Shown here one piece after another: positions 55,557 through 62,589 of a stretch of DNA of 64,000 nucleotides (position 1 is the stretch's first letter; every line of letters starts with the position of its first letter). This stretch comes from Geodermatophilus telluris. GTDB taxonomy: Bacteria; Actinomycetota; Actinomycetes; Mycobacteriales; Geodermatophilaceae. The stretch lies in contig NZ_FMZF01000001.1 in assembly GCF_900102745.1 (NCBI RefSeq), forward strand, positions 310,001 to 374,000. The letters are read 5' to 3'. A program made the translations under genes and the position numbers. The notes beneath the pieces were generated by a model. It worked only from the letters and a program-made list of their open reading frames with translations, was not told the DNA's origin and ran no database searches.

Positions 55557-55809
55557 ACGGCCTCCCTGCAGGGGCCCGCCGCGAGCGGAGCGAGTGGTGG
55601 GGGGCGGTGACGTGCTGGAACGGCCTCCCTGCAGGGGCCCGCCGCGAGCGGAGCGAGTGGTGGGGGGCGGTGACGTGCTGGAACGGCCTCCCTGCAGGGG
55701 CCCGCCGCGAGCGGAGCGAGTGGTGGGGGGCGGTGACGTGCTGGAACGGCCTCCCTGCAGGGGCCCGCCGCGAGCGGAGCGAGTGGTGGGGGGCAGGGAG
55801 GTCCTTCTC
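55557..55809 (-). repeat. Tandem array of a 63-bp stem-loop repeat downstream of whiB
   Basis: Four copies starting at 55557, 55620, 55683 and 55746, almost without change. Each has the arm CCTCCCTGC (55561, 55624, 55687, 55750) and the AGGGGCCCGCCGCGAGCGG loop; only the last copy, nearest whiB, is closed by GCAGGGAGG (55793-55801) and GGTCCTT. The others end in GGTGACGTGCTGGA, also present in the moeZ copy. Four left arms thus compete for one right arm. The 343-nt space 55467-55809 holds this array and the terminator. Confidence 0.9.
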
Positions 55810-56145
55810 CTAGATGGCGCGGCGGCGGAGGCGGCGGCGCTCCCGCTCGGAGAGCCCGCCCCAGATGCCGAAGCGCTCGTCGTTGGCCAGGGCGTACTCG
55901 AGGCACTCGGCCTTGACCTCGCAGCCGGTGCAGATCTTCTTCGCCTCGCGGGTGGAGCCGCCCTTCTCCGGGAAGAACGCCTCCGGGTCCGTCTCGGCGC
56001 ACAGCGCCTGCTCCTGCCACGACTGGGCCTCGTCCTGCAGGGCCGCGCCGAGCATCCCCACCAGGCTCTGGTCGGGCCGGCCGGCGCTGCGCCCGGTCCG
56101 CTCGGCAGAGCCGATGTAGTCACTCAGCCACGAGACCTCTGCCAT
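55810..56145 (-). CDS. whiB2: WhiB-family iron-sulfur transcription factor (WhiB2-like)
   Basis: A 111-residue WhiB protein. Four cysteines (ALCAETDPEAFFPEKG, ICTGCEVKAEC) can bind a 4Fe-4S cluster; GIWGGLSERERRRLRRR is the beta-turn and basic C-terminus that contact sigma factor and DNA. Its place between the DUF3499/metallopeptidase genes and fbiA matches WhiB2 (Rv3260c; WhmD, WhiB), which controls septation. ATG at 56145 gives the family N-terminus. A consensus-like promoter lies about 85 nt upstream. Confidence 0.94.
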   Translation of the reverse strand: MAEVSWLSDYIGSAERTGRSAGRPDQSLVGMLGAALQDEAQSWQEQALCAETDPEAFFPEKGGSTREAKKICTGCEVKAECLEYALANDERFGIWGGLSERERRRLRRRAI

Positions 56146-56231
56146 GACGATGCGTCCCCTTCGCGGTCGTCGTCGGAGGCCAGGTCCCCGGGTCTCCCCC
56201 GGGCGTCCCCCCGTGCCTCGCACCGGTCGGA

Positions 56232-56261
56232 ATTACACGCGTGTCGTTGCCTGAGCGTCAA
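56232..56261 (-). promoter_or_regulatory. Promoter of whiB
   Basis: TTGACG (minus strand, 56256-56261) and TGTAAT (56232-56237) are separated by 18 bp, close to the sigma-A consensus. It gives a leader of about 80 nt. Confidence 0.6.
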
Positions 56262-56378
56262 CTTCGCCCGGTGTAAGCGGTTGACCACACCAGCCCCACG
56301 CGTCCCACCTCGTTCGTCAGATCTCGTGCAGGCACCCGACACGCCCGGCGAACAGTGGACAACTGCCCATCGGGCACG

Positions 56379-57350
56379 ATGAGTTTCGTGGAGATCGTCG
56401 TCCTCGCCGGAGGTGTCGGAGGGGCCCGGTTCCTGACCGGCCTCCGGGACGTCGCACCCCCCGCGTCGGTCACCGCGGTGGTCAACACCGGTGACGACGT
56501 GACCCTGCACGGCCTGCGGATCTGCCCCGACCTCGACACCGTCGTCTACACCCTCGGGGGCGCCATCGACCCCGAGCGCGGCTGGGGCCGGACCAGCGAG
56601 ACGTGGACGGTCAAGGAGGAGCTCGCCGCCTACGGCGCGGAGCCGACCTGGTTCGGCCTCGGCGACCGCGACCTCGCCACCCACCTGGTGCGCACCCGCA
56701 TGCTCGACGCCGGCTACCCGCTCTCCGACGTCACCGCCGCGCTGGCCGACCGCTGGCAGCCGGGCGTGACCGTGCTGCCGATGAGCGACCAGCGGGTGGA
56801 GACGCACGTCGTCGTCGACGACCCCGACACCGGCCGCCGCGGCGCGATCCACTTCCAGGAGTGGTGGGTGCGCCACCGCGCCGAGCCCACGCCGCACGCC
56901 TTCGTCCAGGTCGGTGCCGAGCGCGCCCGCCCGGCGCCCGGCGTGGTGGAGGCGCTCGCCCGCGCCGACGCCGTCGTGCTGGCGCCGTCGAACCCGGTGG
57001 TGTCCATCGGCACCGTCCTCGGCGTGCCCGGCCTGCGCGACGCGCTGCGCGCCACCCCGGGCCGCGTGGTCGGGATCTCCCCCATCGTCGGCGGCGCGGT
57101 GGTGCGCGGCATGGCCGACCGCTGCCTCCCGGTGCTCGGCGTCGAGGTCAGCGCCGAGGGCGTCGGCCGGCACTACGGCGCCCGCTCCGACGGGGGCGTC
57201 CTCGACGCCTGGCTGGTGCACGAGGGCGACCGCGCGCAGGTGCCGGGCGTCGACGTCCGCGCCGTGCCGCTGCTGATGAGCTCGCCGGAGGCCACCGCCG
57301 CGATGGCCCGCGCCGCCCTGGAGGCCGCCGGTGTCCGGCTCGACGGCTGA
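56379..57350 (+). CDS. fbiA: 2-phospho-L-lactate/phosphoenolpyruvyl transferase for F420 (FbiA/CofD)
   Basis: A 323-residue transferase: [19 protein letters not shown] near 7-25, [20 protein letters not shown] near 40-59 and [18 protein letters not shown] near 205. FbiA joins the (enol)pyruvyl or lactyl diphosphate-guanosine to the deazaflavin Fo, making dehydro-F420-0 or F420-0. ATG at 56379 was chosen; GTG at 56388 is also possible. Its stop overlaps fbiB by 20 nt, so the pair is coupled. Divergent from whiB, as in mycobacteria. Confidence 0.95.
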   Translation: MSFVEIVVLAGGVGGARFLTGLRDVAPPASVTAVVNTGDDVTLHGLRICPDLDTVVYTLGGAIDPERGWGRTSETWTVKEELAAYGAEPTWFGLGDRDLATHLVRTRMLDAGYPLSDVTAALADRWQPGVTVLPMSDQRVETHVVVDDPDTGRRGAIHFQEWWVRHRAEPTPHAFVQVGAERARPAPGVVEALARADAVVLAPSNPVVSIGTVLGVPGLRDALRATPGRVVGISPIVGGAVVRGMADRCLPVLGVEVSAEGVGRHYGARSDGGVLDAWLVHEGDRAQVPGVDVRAVPLLMSSPEATAAMARAALEAAGVRLDG

Positions 57351-58398
57351 GCGGCCTCGCGGGATCGAGGTCCTGCCGGTCCCCGGCCTGCCGGAGTTCA
57401 CCGCGGGCGACGACCTGGCCGCCGCCGTCGCCGGGGCCGCGCCCTGGCTGGCCGACGGCGACGTCGTCGTCGTCACCTCCAAGGTCGTGTCGAAGGTGGA
57501 GGGCCGGGTGGTGCCGGTGCCTCCCGGCGCCGACCGGGAGGCCGTGCGGCAGCGGGCCATCGACGCGGAGACCGTGCGGGTCGTGGCCCGCCGCGGGCCG
57601 CTGAAGATCGTGGAGACGCGCCAGGGCTGGGTGGTGGCCGCCGCCGGCATCGACGCCTCCAACGTGCCCGGCGACTCCCTGGTGCTGCTGCCCGAGGACG
57701 CCGACGCCTCGGCGCGGGCGCTGCGCGCCCGGCTGCGGGAGCTGCTCGGCGTCGAGGTGGCGGTCGTCGTCAGCGACACCTTCGGCCGCACCTGGCGCGA
57801 GGGGCTCACCGACGTCGCGGTCGGCTCGGCGGGCATCGCGGCGCTGACCGACCACCGCGGCGCCGTCGACGGCCACGGCAACCGGCTGGAGACCACCCAG
57901 GTCGCCGTCGTCGACGAGCTGGCCTCGGCCGCCGACCTGGTCAAGGGCAAGCTCGACGGCGTGCCGGTGGCCGTCGTCCGCGGGCTGCCGTTCACCGTGC
58001 TGCGCGAGGACGACGGCACCCGGCCGCTGGTGCGGCTGGGCCCCGGCGACCTGTTCCCCTACGGCAGCCGCGACCTGGTGGGCAGCCGGGCGCCGGTGGC
58101 CGACCTGGTGCCGCGGCCGGGTGACCGCGAGGCGGTGGCCGAGGCGTTCCGGGTGGCCAGCGCGGCGCTCCCGGAGTTCCCGGTGGTGCTGCGGCACGGC
58201 GGGGAGGGCGACGGCGTGGTCGACGTCCACCTGTACGAGCGGGTCACGACGACGACGGCGCTCAACCTCGGCGCGCTGGTCGGCGCGGTGCTCGTGCAGC
58301 TGCACGCGGAGGGGTGGGCCACCCGCTGGGAGCCGGTGGGCACGCCGGGCGGGTCGTCACTCGTCGGGAGGTTGTGGCTGGGCTCGCCGCGGGTCTGA
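57331..58398 (+). CDS. fbiB: F420-0:gamma-glutamyl ligase FbiB with short C-terminal domain
   Basis: A 355-residue protein. Residues 10-250 are the CofE ligase domain ([73 protein letters not shown]), which adds glutamates to F420-0. The mycobacterial FbiB has a full nitroreductase-like domain of about 200 residues behind this; here only about 105 remain, including [20 protein letters not shown], which may be a shrunken version of that fold. It shares an operon with fbiA. Confidence 0.93.
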   Translation: MSGSTAERPRGIEVLPVPGLPEFTAGDDLAAAVAGAAPWLADGDVVVVTSKVVSKVEGRVVPVPPGADREAVRQRAIDAETVRVVARRGPLKIVETRQGWVVAAAGIDASNVPGDSLVLLPEDADASARALRARLRELLGVEVAVVVSDTFGRTWREGLTDVAVGSAGIAALTDHRGAVDGHGNRLETTQVAVVDELASAADLVKGKLDGVPVAVVRGLPFTVLREDDGTRPLVRLGPGDLFPYGSRDLVGSRAPVADLVPRPGDREAVAEAFRVASAALPEFPVVLRHGGEGDGVVDVHLYERVTTTTALNLGALVGAVLVQLHAEGWATRWEPVGTPGGSSLVGRLWLGSPRV

Positions 58399-58411
58399 CC
58401 GGCGCAGTCGC

Positions 58412-58417
58412 TAGCGT
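58412..58417 (+). promoter_or_regulatory. Candidate leaderless -10 for rmlA
   Basis: TAGCGT ends 8 nt before the ATG at 58426; no SD sequence. Confidence 0.5.
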
Positions 58418-58425
58418 CGCCGGTC

Positions 58426-59292
58426 ATGCGCGGGATCATCCTGGCCGGGGGCACGGGCAGCCGCCTCTTCCCCATCACCCAGGCGGTCAGCAAGCAGTTG
58501 ATGCCGGTCTACGACAAGCCGATGGTCTACTACCCGCTGTCGACGCTGATGATGGCCGGCGTCCGCGAGGTGCTGGTCATCACCACGCCCGCCGACCAGG
58601 CGGCCTTCCGCGCGCTGCTGGGCGACGGCGGGCGGCTGGGGATGCGGATCGAGTACGCCGTCCAGGAGCGGCCCGAGGGGCTGGCGCAGGCGTTCCTCAT
58701 CGGCGCGGCTTTCGTCGGCGACGAGTCGGTGGCCCTGGTGCTGGGCGACAACATCTTCTACGGCGCCGGCCTCGGCACCGCCCTGGGCCGGCTGCCCGAG
58801 CCCGACGGCGGGCACGTGTTCGCGTACCACGTCGCCAACCCCCAGGACTACGGCGTCGTGGAGTTCGACCGCTCCGGGACGGTGCTCTCGATCGAGGAGA
58901 AGCCGGCCGCGCCGAAGAGCTCCTACGCCGTCCCCGGGCTGTACTTCTACGAGTCGTCGGTGGTCGAGGTGGCCCGCGGGATCTCGCCCAGCGCGCGGGG
59001 TGAGCTGGAGATCACCGAGGTCAACGAGCACTACCTGCGGCAGGGCCGGCTGACCGTCACCCTGCTCGACCGCGGCACCGCGTGGCTGGACACCGGGACC
59101 TTCGCCTCGCTGCGCCAGGCCACGGAGTTCGTGTCCGTGGTCGAGGAGCGGCAGGGGCTCAAGATCGGCTGCATCGAGGAGGTCGCCTGGCGGCAGGGCT
59201 GGCTCGACGACGACGGCCTGCGCCGGGCCGCCGAACCCCTGGCGAAGAGCGGCTACGGCGACTACCTGCTCGGCCTCCTCGACGGCCGCTGA
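58426..59292 (+). CDS. rmlA: Glucose-1-phosphate thymidylyltransferase
   Basis: A 288-residue Rml[21 protein letters not shown] and [20 protein letters not shown] with the nucleotide- and sugar-phosphate-binding Arg/Lys, [29 protein letters not shown], and [18 protein letters not shown]. It makes dTDP-glucose, the first step toward dTDP-rhamnose and other dTDP-sugars for cell-wall glycans. The rmlBCD genes are not in the window. It has its own leaderless-type promoter. Confidence 0.96.
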   Translation: MRGIILAGGTGSRLFPITQAVSKQLMPVYDKPMVYYPLSTLMMAGVREVLVITTPADQAAFRALLGDGGRLGMRIEYAVQERPEGLAQAFLIGAAFVGDESVALVLGDNIFYGAGLGTALGRLPEPDGGHVFAYHVANPQDYGVVEFDRSGTVLSIEEKPAAPKSSYAVPGLYFYESSVVEVARGISPSARGELEITEVNEHYLRQGRLTVTLLDRGTAWLDTGTFASLRQATEFVSVVEERQGLKIGCIEEVAWRQGWLDDDGLRRAAEPLAKSGYGDYLLGLLDGR

Positions 59293-59303
59293 GGGGCGGC
59301 GAC

Positions 59304-59320
59304 GATCAGGTGACCTGATC
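59304..59320. other. Perfect 17-bp palindrome after rmlA
   Basis: GATCAGGT and ACCTGATC around one G. Placed 12 nt behind the rmlA stop between convergent genes, it may be a weak terminator or a protein-binding site. Confidence 0.5.
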
Positions 59321-59352
59321 ATGGCGTGTCCCACCCGACCGCCCACCGTCGG

Positions 59353-59400
59353 GTAGGACGCGCTGCGGTGCGGTAGGACGCGCTGCGGTGCGGTAGGACG
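59353..59400. repeat. 20-bp tandem repeat, about 2.4 copies
   Basis: GTAGGACGCGCTGCGGTGCG is repeated from 59353 and 59373, and its first eight bases recur at 59393. It lies just past the end of the glycosylase gene; no function is apparent. Confidence 0.8.
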
Positions 59401-59408
59401 GCCCGGGC

Positions 59409-60377
59409 TCAGATGCGGCGGTGGTCGGTCGGCGCCGTCCGCGGGCCGCGCCGGGGCGGCATGCTCCCGCCGACGTGCAGCAGCCGCACCACCCGCTGCC
59501 GGTGCCCGCGCCAGGGCTCGAGCAGCTCCATCATCCCGTCGTCGTCGGTCTTCCGGCCGGCCAGCGACCAGCCCACCAGGTTCTTCAGGTGGTAGTCGCC
59601 GTAGCTGACGGTGTCCGGGCAGCCGTGGGTGCGCTGGACGACCTCGGCCGCCGTCCACACCCCGATGCCGGGCACCGTGCGCAGCTTCCGCTGCAGCGTC
59701 ACCGAGTCGCAGCCGTCGTCCGGCTCGAGGGCGTGCGCCACCGACGCGACGTGCAGCAGCGCCCGCCGCCGCGCGCCGTCGAGGCCGCAGCGGTGCCACT
59801 CCCAGTCGGTGACCTCGCGCAGCCGGCGCGGCGAGGGCAGCACCCGCATGCCCGCGGGCGCCGGTCCGGGCGCCGGGTCACCGGCCAGCCGCAGCAGCGC
59901 CCGCCACACCCGGTGCGCCTCGACCACGGTCACCTTCTGCTCGAGCACCGCCGGCACCAGCGCGTCCCAGGTGCGCCCGGTGCGGCCCAGCCGCAGGTCG
60001 GGCGTGCGCCGGGCGATCGCACCGACCAGCCGGTGGCAGTCGGGGTCGAAGCCGTCGGCGCAGTCGTCCGCACCGAGCCAGCCCGGCACCGCCGTCCCCG
60101 CCCACTCCGCGCCCGGCCCCCACGCCTGCACGTGCACCTCGCCGCCGCGGCAGGTGACGCGCACCGTCGCCGGCCCGCACGGCGTGGTGGTCGTCCGCCA
60201 GACGGCGTCGCCCTCCCACTGCATCGCGGGGTCCCCGGCGCTGCGCTGGTGCGGGCGCAGCACCGCCCTCAGGTCGAAGGGCCAGTCCGGCCGCCAGCGG
60301 TCGGTGAAGTCGGCGCCGTCGAGGGCGGGCCGCGGTGCGGGTGCCGGCGGGGTCGGGGCCGGCAGGGAGGTGGTCAC
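59409..60377 (-). CDS. DNA-3-methyladenine glycosylase II-type (AlkA-like) protein
   Basis: A 322-residue HhH-GPD protein. The N-terminal half has the AlkA-like fold with TVRVTCRGGEVHVQAWGPG; DALVPAVLEQKVTVVEAHRVW contains the QxKV helix, and the helix-hairpin-helix LRTVPGIGVWTAAEVVQRTH near 235-254 precedes the catalytic Asp (TVSYGDYHLKNLV). It excises alkylated bases in base-excision repair. GTG start with GGAG 6 nt upstream; the SDR gene ends 40 nt upstream. Confidence 0.92.
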   Translation of the reverse strand: MTTSLPAPTPPAPAPRPALDGADFTDRWRPDWPFDLRAVLRPHQRSAGDPAMQWEGDAVWRTTTTPCGPATVRVTCRGGEVHVQAWGPGAEWAGTAVPGWLGADDCADGFDPDCHRLVGAIARRTPDLRLGRTGRTWDALVPAVLEQKVTVVEAHRVWRALLRLAGDPAPGPAPAGMRVLPSPRRLREVTDWEWHRCGLDGARRRALLHVASVAHALEPDDGCDSVTLQRKLRTVPGIGVWTAAEVVQRTHGCPDTVSYGDYHLKNLVGWSLAGRKTDDDGMMELLEPWRGHRQRVVRLLHVGGSMPPRRGPRTAPTDHRRI

Positions 60378-60417
60378 GCAGGTCTCCGGGGACGAGGGAG
60401 GGGCGGCGGCCCGGGGG

Positions 60418-61188
60418 TCAGCGCGGGGCCATGCGCAGGGCGCCGTCCATGCGGATGGTCTCGCCGTTGAGGTAGCCGTGCTCGACGATGGCGAGGGCCA
60501 GCCGGGCGAAGTCGTCCGGGCGGCCCAGCCGCTTGGGGAACGGGATGCCGTTGGCCAGCGCCGTGCGGGCCTCCTCGGGCAGGCTGCCCAGCAGCGGCGT
60601 GTCGACCAGGCCCGGGGCGATGGTGCACACCCGCACCCCGACGCTGGACAGGTCGCGCGCCGCGGGCAGCGTCAGCCCGACGATGCCGCCCTTGGAGGCG
60701 GCGTAGGCGACCTGCCCGATCTGCCCGTCGAACGCCGCGATCGAGGCCGTGTTGACGACGACGCCGCGCTCCCCGTCCTCGTCGGGCTCGGTGGCCGCCA
60801 TCGCGGCGGCGGCCAGCCGCAGCACGTTGAAGGTGCCGACCAGGTTGACCATGACGGTGCGCAGGAACGGGTCGAGGTCGTGCGCGGCGTTGCCCTTGCC
60901 CACGGTGCGCTGTGCCCAGCCGATGCCCGCGCAGTTGACCGCGACGCGCAGCGGCCGGTCCTTGCCGGTGGCGTCGGCGATCGCGGCGGCCACCTGCGAC
61001 TCGTCGGTGACGTCGGTCCGGACGAAGGTCGTGTGCCCGCCCAGCTCGGCGGCCAGCGCGGCGCCGCGCTCCTCGTTGAGGTCCAGGACGGTCACCGCGG
61101 CACCGCGCGCGACCAGCGCGCGGGTGGTGGCCTCCCCGAGGCCCGAGGCCCCGCCGGACACGACAGCTGCGACGTCGAAGTTCTGCAT
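60418..61188 (-). CDS. Short-chain dehydrogenase, 3-hydroxyacyl-CoA dehydrogenase type II-like
   Basis: A 256-residue SDR: AAVVSGGASGLGEATTRALV binds NAD, VNCAGIGWA is the NNAG-like region, VVVNTASIAAFDGQIGQVAY and AYAASKGGIVGLTLPAARDL carry the catalytic Ser, Tyr and Lys, and IAPGLVDTPLLGSLPEEART follows. The pattern, including FPKRLGRPDDFA, resembles HSD17B10/3-hydroxyacyl-CoA dehydrogenases. ATG at 61188 gives the usual start; ATG at 61197 would add three residues. Confidence 0.88.
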   Translation of the reverse strand: MQNFDVAAVVSGGASGLGEATTRALVARGAAVTVLDLNEERGAALAAELGGHTTFVRTDVTDESQVAAAIADATGKDRPLRVAVNCAGIGWAQRTVGKGNAAHDLDPFLRTVMVNLVGTFNVLRLAAAAMAATEPDEDGERGVVVNTASIAAFDGQIGQVAYAASKGGIVGLTLPAARDLSSVGVRVCTIAPGLVDTPLLGSLPEEARTALANGIPFPKRLGRPDDFARLALAIVEHGYLNGETIRMDGALRMAPR

Positions 61189-61240
61189 GCGCGGCATCAC
61201 ACCACGGCCCCCGCCCACGTCCGCAGACGCCTCCGGGCGC

Positions 61241-61702
61241 TCAGCCCTGCGCGACCTGCGGGCGGTCGGCCGGGGCGGCCACGGTCGCGCCGGCGGGCGG
61301 CAGGAGCACGGCCTCCCGCTGCTGGGCGGCGCGCTGCCCGGGCCCGCGGAAGTTCGGCGTCACCCCGAGCCCGATGCGGGCCTCCGCCTCGGCCAGGGCC
61401 ACCTGCCGGGACAGCCGCACCAGCCGGGACTCCTGCTCGCGGAACCGGACGCTGGTGCTGCCCACCAGGTAGATGATCACCAGCGCGAGGACGTAGAGCA
61501 GCAGGTCGGTGCCGCGGGTGACGCCGACGATGTCGGCGGCCCACTGGGTGGCGTTGGGGAAGATGACCGCGAGCACCCCGGCGACGACGGTCAGCCCGGC
61601 CAGCAGCTTGCGGCGGGCCTGGCCGCGCAGCGAGGCGCGCGAGCGCAGCGAGGCCCAGACGGCGATGACCAGGGCCGGGACGAGCAGGAACTTGATGATC
61701 AC
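61241..61702 (-). CDS. DUF2304 membrane protein
   Basis: A 153-residue membrane protein with three hydrophobic helices (IKFLLVPALVIAVWASL, LLAGLTVVAGVLAVIFP, DLLLYVLALVIIYLVGS), then FREQESRLVRLSRQVALAEA, the basic helix of DUF2304. These small proteins usually accompany glycosyltransferases, as here. Its GTG overlaps the GT2 stop (GTGA). Confidence 0.87.
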   Translation of the reverse strand: MIIKFLLVPALVIAVWASLRSRASLRGQARRKLLAGLTVVAGVLAVIFPNATQWAADIVGVTRGTDLLLYVLALVIIYLVGSTSVRFREQESRLVRLSRQVALAEAEARIGLGVTPNFRGPGQRAAQQREAVLLPPAGATVAAPADRPQVAQG

Positions 61703-62589
61703 GACCGGCCTCCGTGACTGATCCGGTGGGCGATCGTGTCGGCCAGGATGTTGACGCTGTTGAGCAGCGGCTGGCCCTTCGCCCGCGAGTAGTCGGTGTA
61801 GAGGATGTGCACCGGGTGCTCGACCACCCGCAGGTCGGGGCTGGTCAGCTGCTCCTCGAGCTCCGAGGCGTAGGCCATGCCGGTGTGCGAGAGCCGGATC
61901 CGCGAGGCGACGTCGCGGGTGATCAGCCGCAGCCCGTTGTGCGCGTCGGTGAGCCGGTGCCCCGACTTGCGGTTCATCACCCGGGTCGCCACGCGCAGGA
62001 TGAACCGGCGCAGCGGGCTCATCGCGGTGCGCGAGTCGAGGAAGCGGGAGCCCATGACGACGTCGTAGCCCTCCCGGATGCGCTCGACCATCGCCAGCAG
62101 GTCCGACAGCTGGTGCTGGCCGTCGGCGTCGAAGCAGCCGATGTAGCGGGCGTCGGTGAAGCGCAGCGCGGCCTCGTAGCCGGTCTGCAGCGCGCCGCCG
62201 GCGCCGAGGTTGACCGGGTGGCTGACCCGGAGCGCGCCGGCGGCGTCGATCTCGCGGGCCGAGGCGTCGGTGCTGGCGTCGTCGACGGCGATGACCGCCA
62301 GGCCGGCCTGCACGAGCTCCTCGATGACCCCGCGGACGACGGAGGCCTCGTTGTAGACGCGGACCACCACGACCGTGTCGTCCCACGGCCCGGGGGCGCG
62401 CCCGTCGCGCTGGTCGGAGGTCGCCAGGTGCAGCTGCGGCTGGAGCCCCAGCTGCCCACGGTCGCCGTGTGCTGCAGCCATCGCCCGGGATGCTAGCCCG
62501 GTGGCGGCGGGCGGCCGGACCGCGACGGAGGCGGACTCCCCTGTCGACGGCGCCACGGCGGGCGACTCCTCGGTACGGGTGGCGGTCAC
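61699..62589 (-). CDS. Glycosyltransferase family 2
   Basis: A 296-residue GT-A glycosyltransferase: TVVVVRVYNEASVVRGVIEE, VIAVDDASTDASAREIDAAG, VSHPVNLGAGGALQTGYEAA and YIGCFDADGQHQLSDLLAMV with the DxD-like DAD. It resembles polyprenyl-phosphate sugar transferases, but no membrane helix is present, unlike typical DPM-type enzymes; the DUF2304 partner may supply membrane contact. GTG at 62589 overlaps the upstream acyltransferase stop (GTGA); ATG at 62481 would drop a 36-residue extension. Confidence 0.9.
   Translation of the reverse strand: MTATRTEESPAVAPSTGESASVAVRPPAATGLASRAMAAAHGDRGQLGLQPQLHLATSDQRDGRAPGPWDDTVVVVRVYNEASVVRGVIEELVQAGLAVIAVDDASTDASAREIDAAGALRVSHPVNLGAGGALQTGYEAALRFTDARYIGCFDADGQHQLSDLLAMVERIREGYDVVMGSRFLDSRTAMSPLRRFILRVATRVMNRKSGHRLTDAHNGLRLITRDVASRIRLSHTGMAYASELEEQLTSPDLRVVEHPVHILYTDYSRAKGQPLLNSVNILADTIAHRISHGGRS

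Noticed and set aside
55557..55809. CRISPR array
   Set aside because: The 63-bp units are directly adjacent with no unique spacers, and no cas genes are present; the isolated Cas4-like fold at 16712-17596 is a RecB-type nuclease far away.
59353..59400. Insertion sequence end or attachment site
   Set aside because: The tandem 20-bp repeat has no transposase, integrase or tRNA nearby and no terminal inverted repeats.
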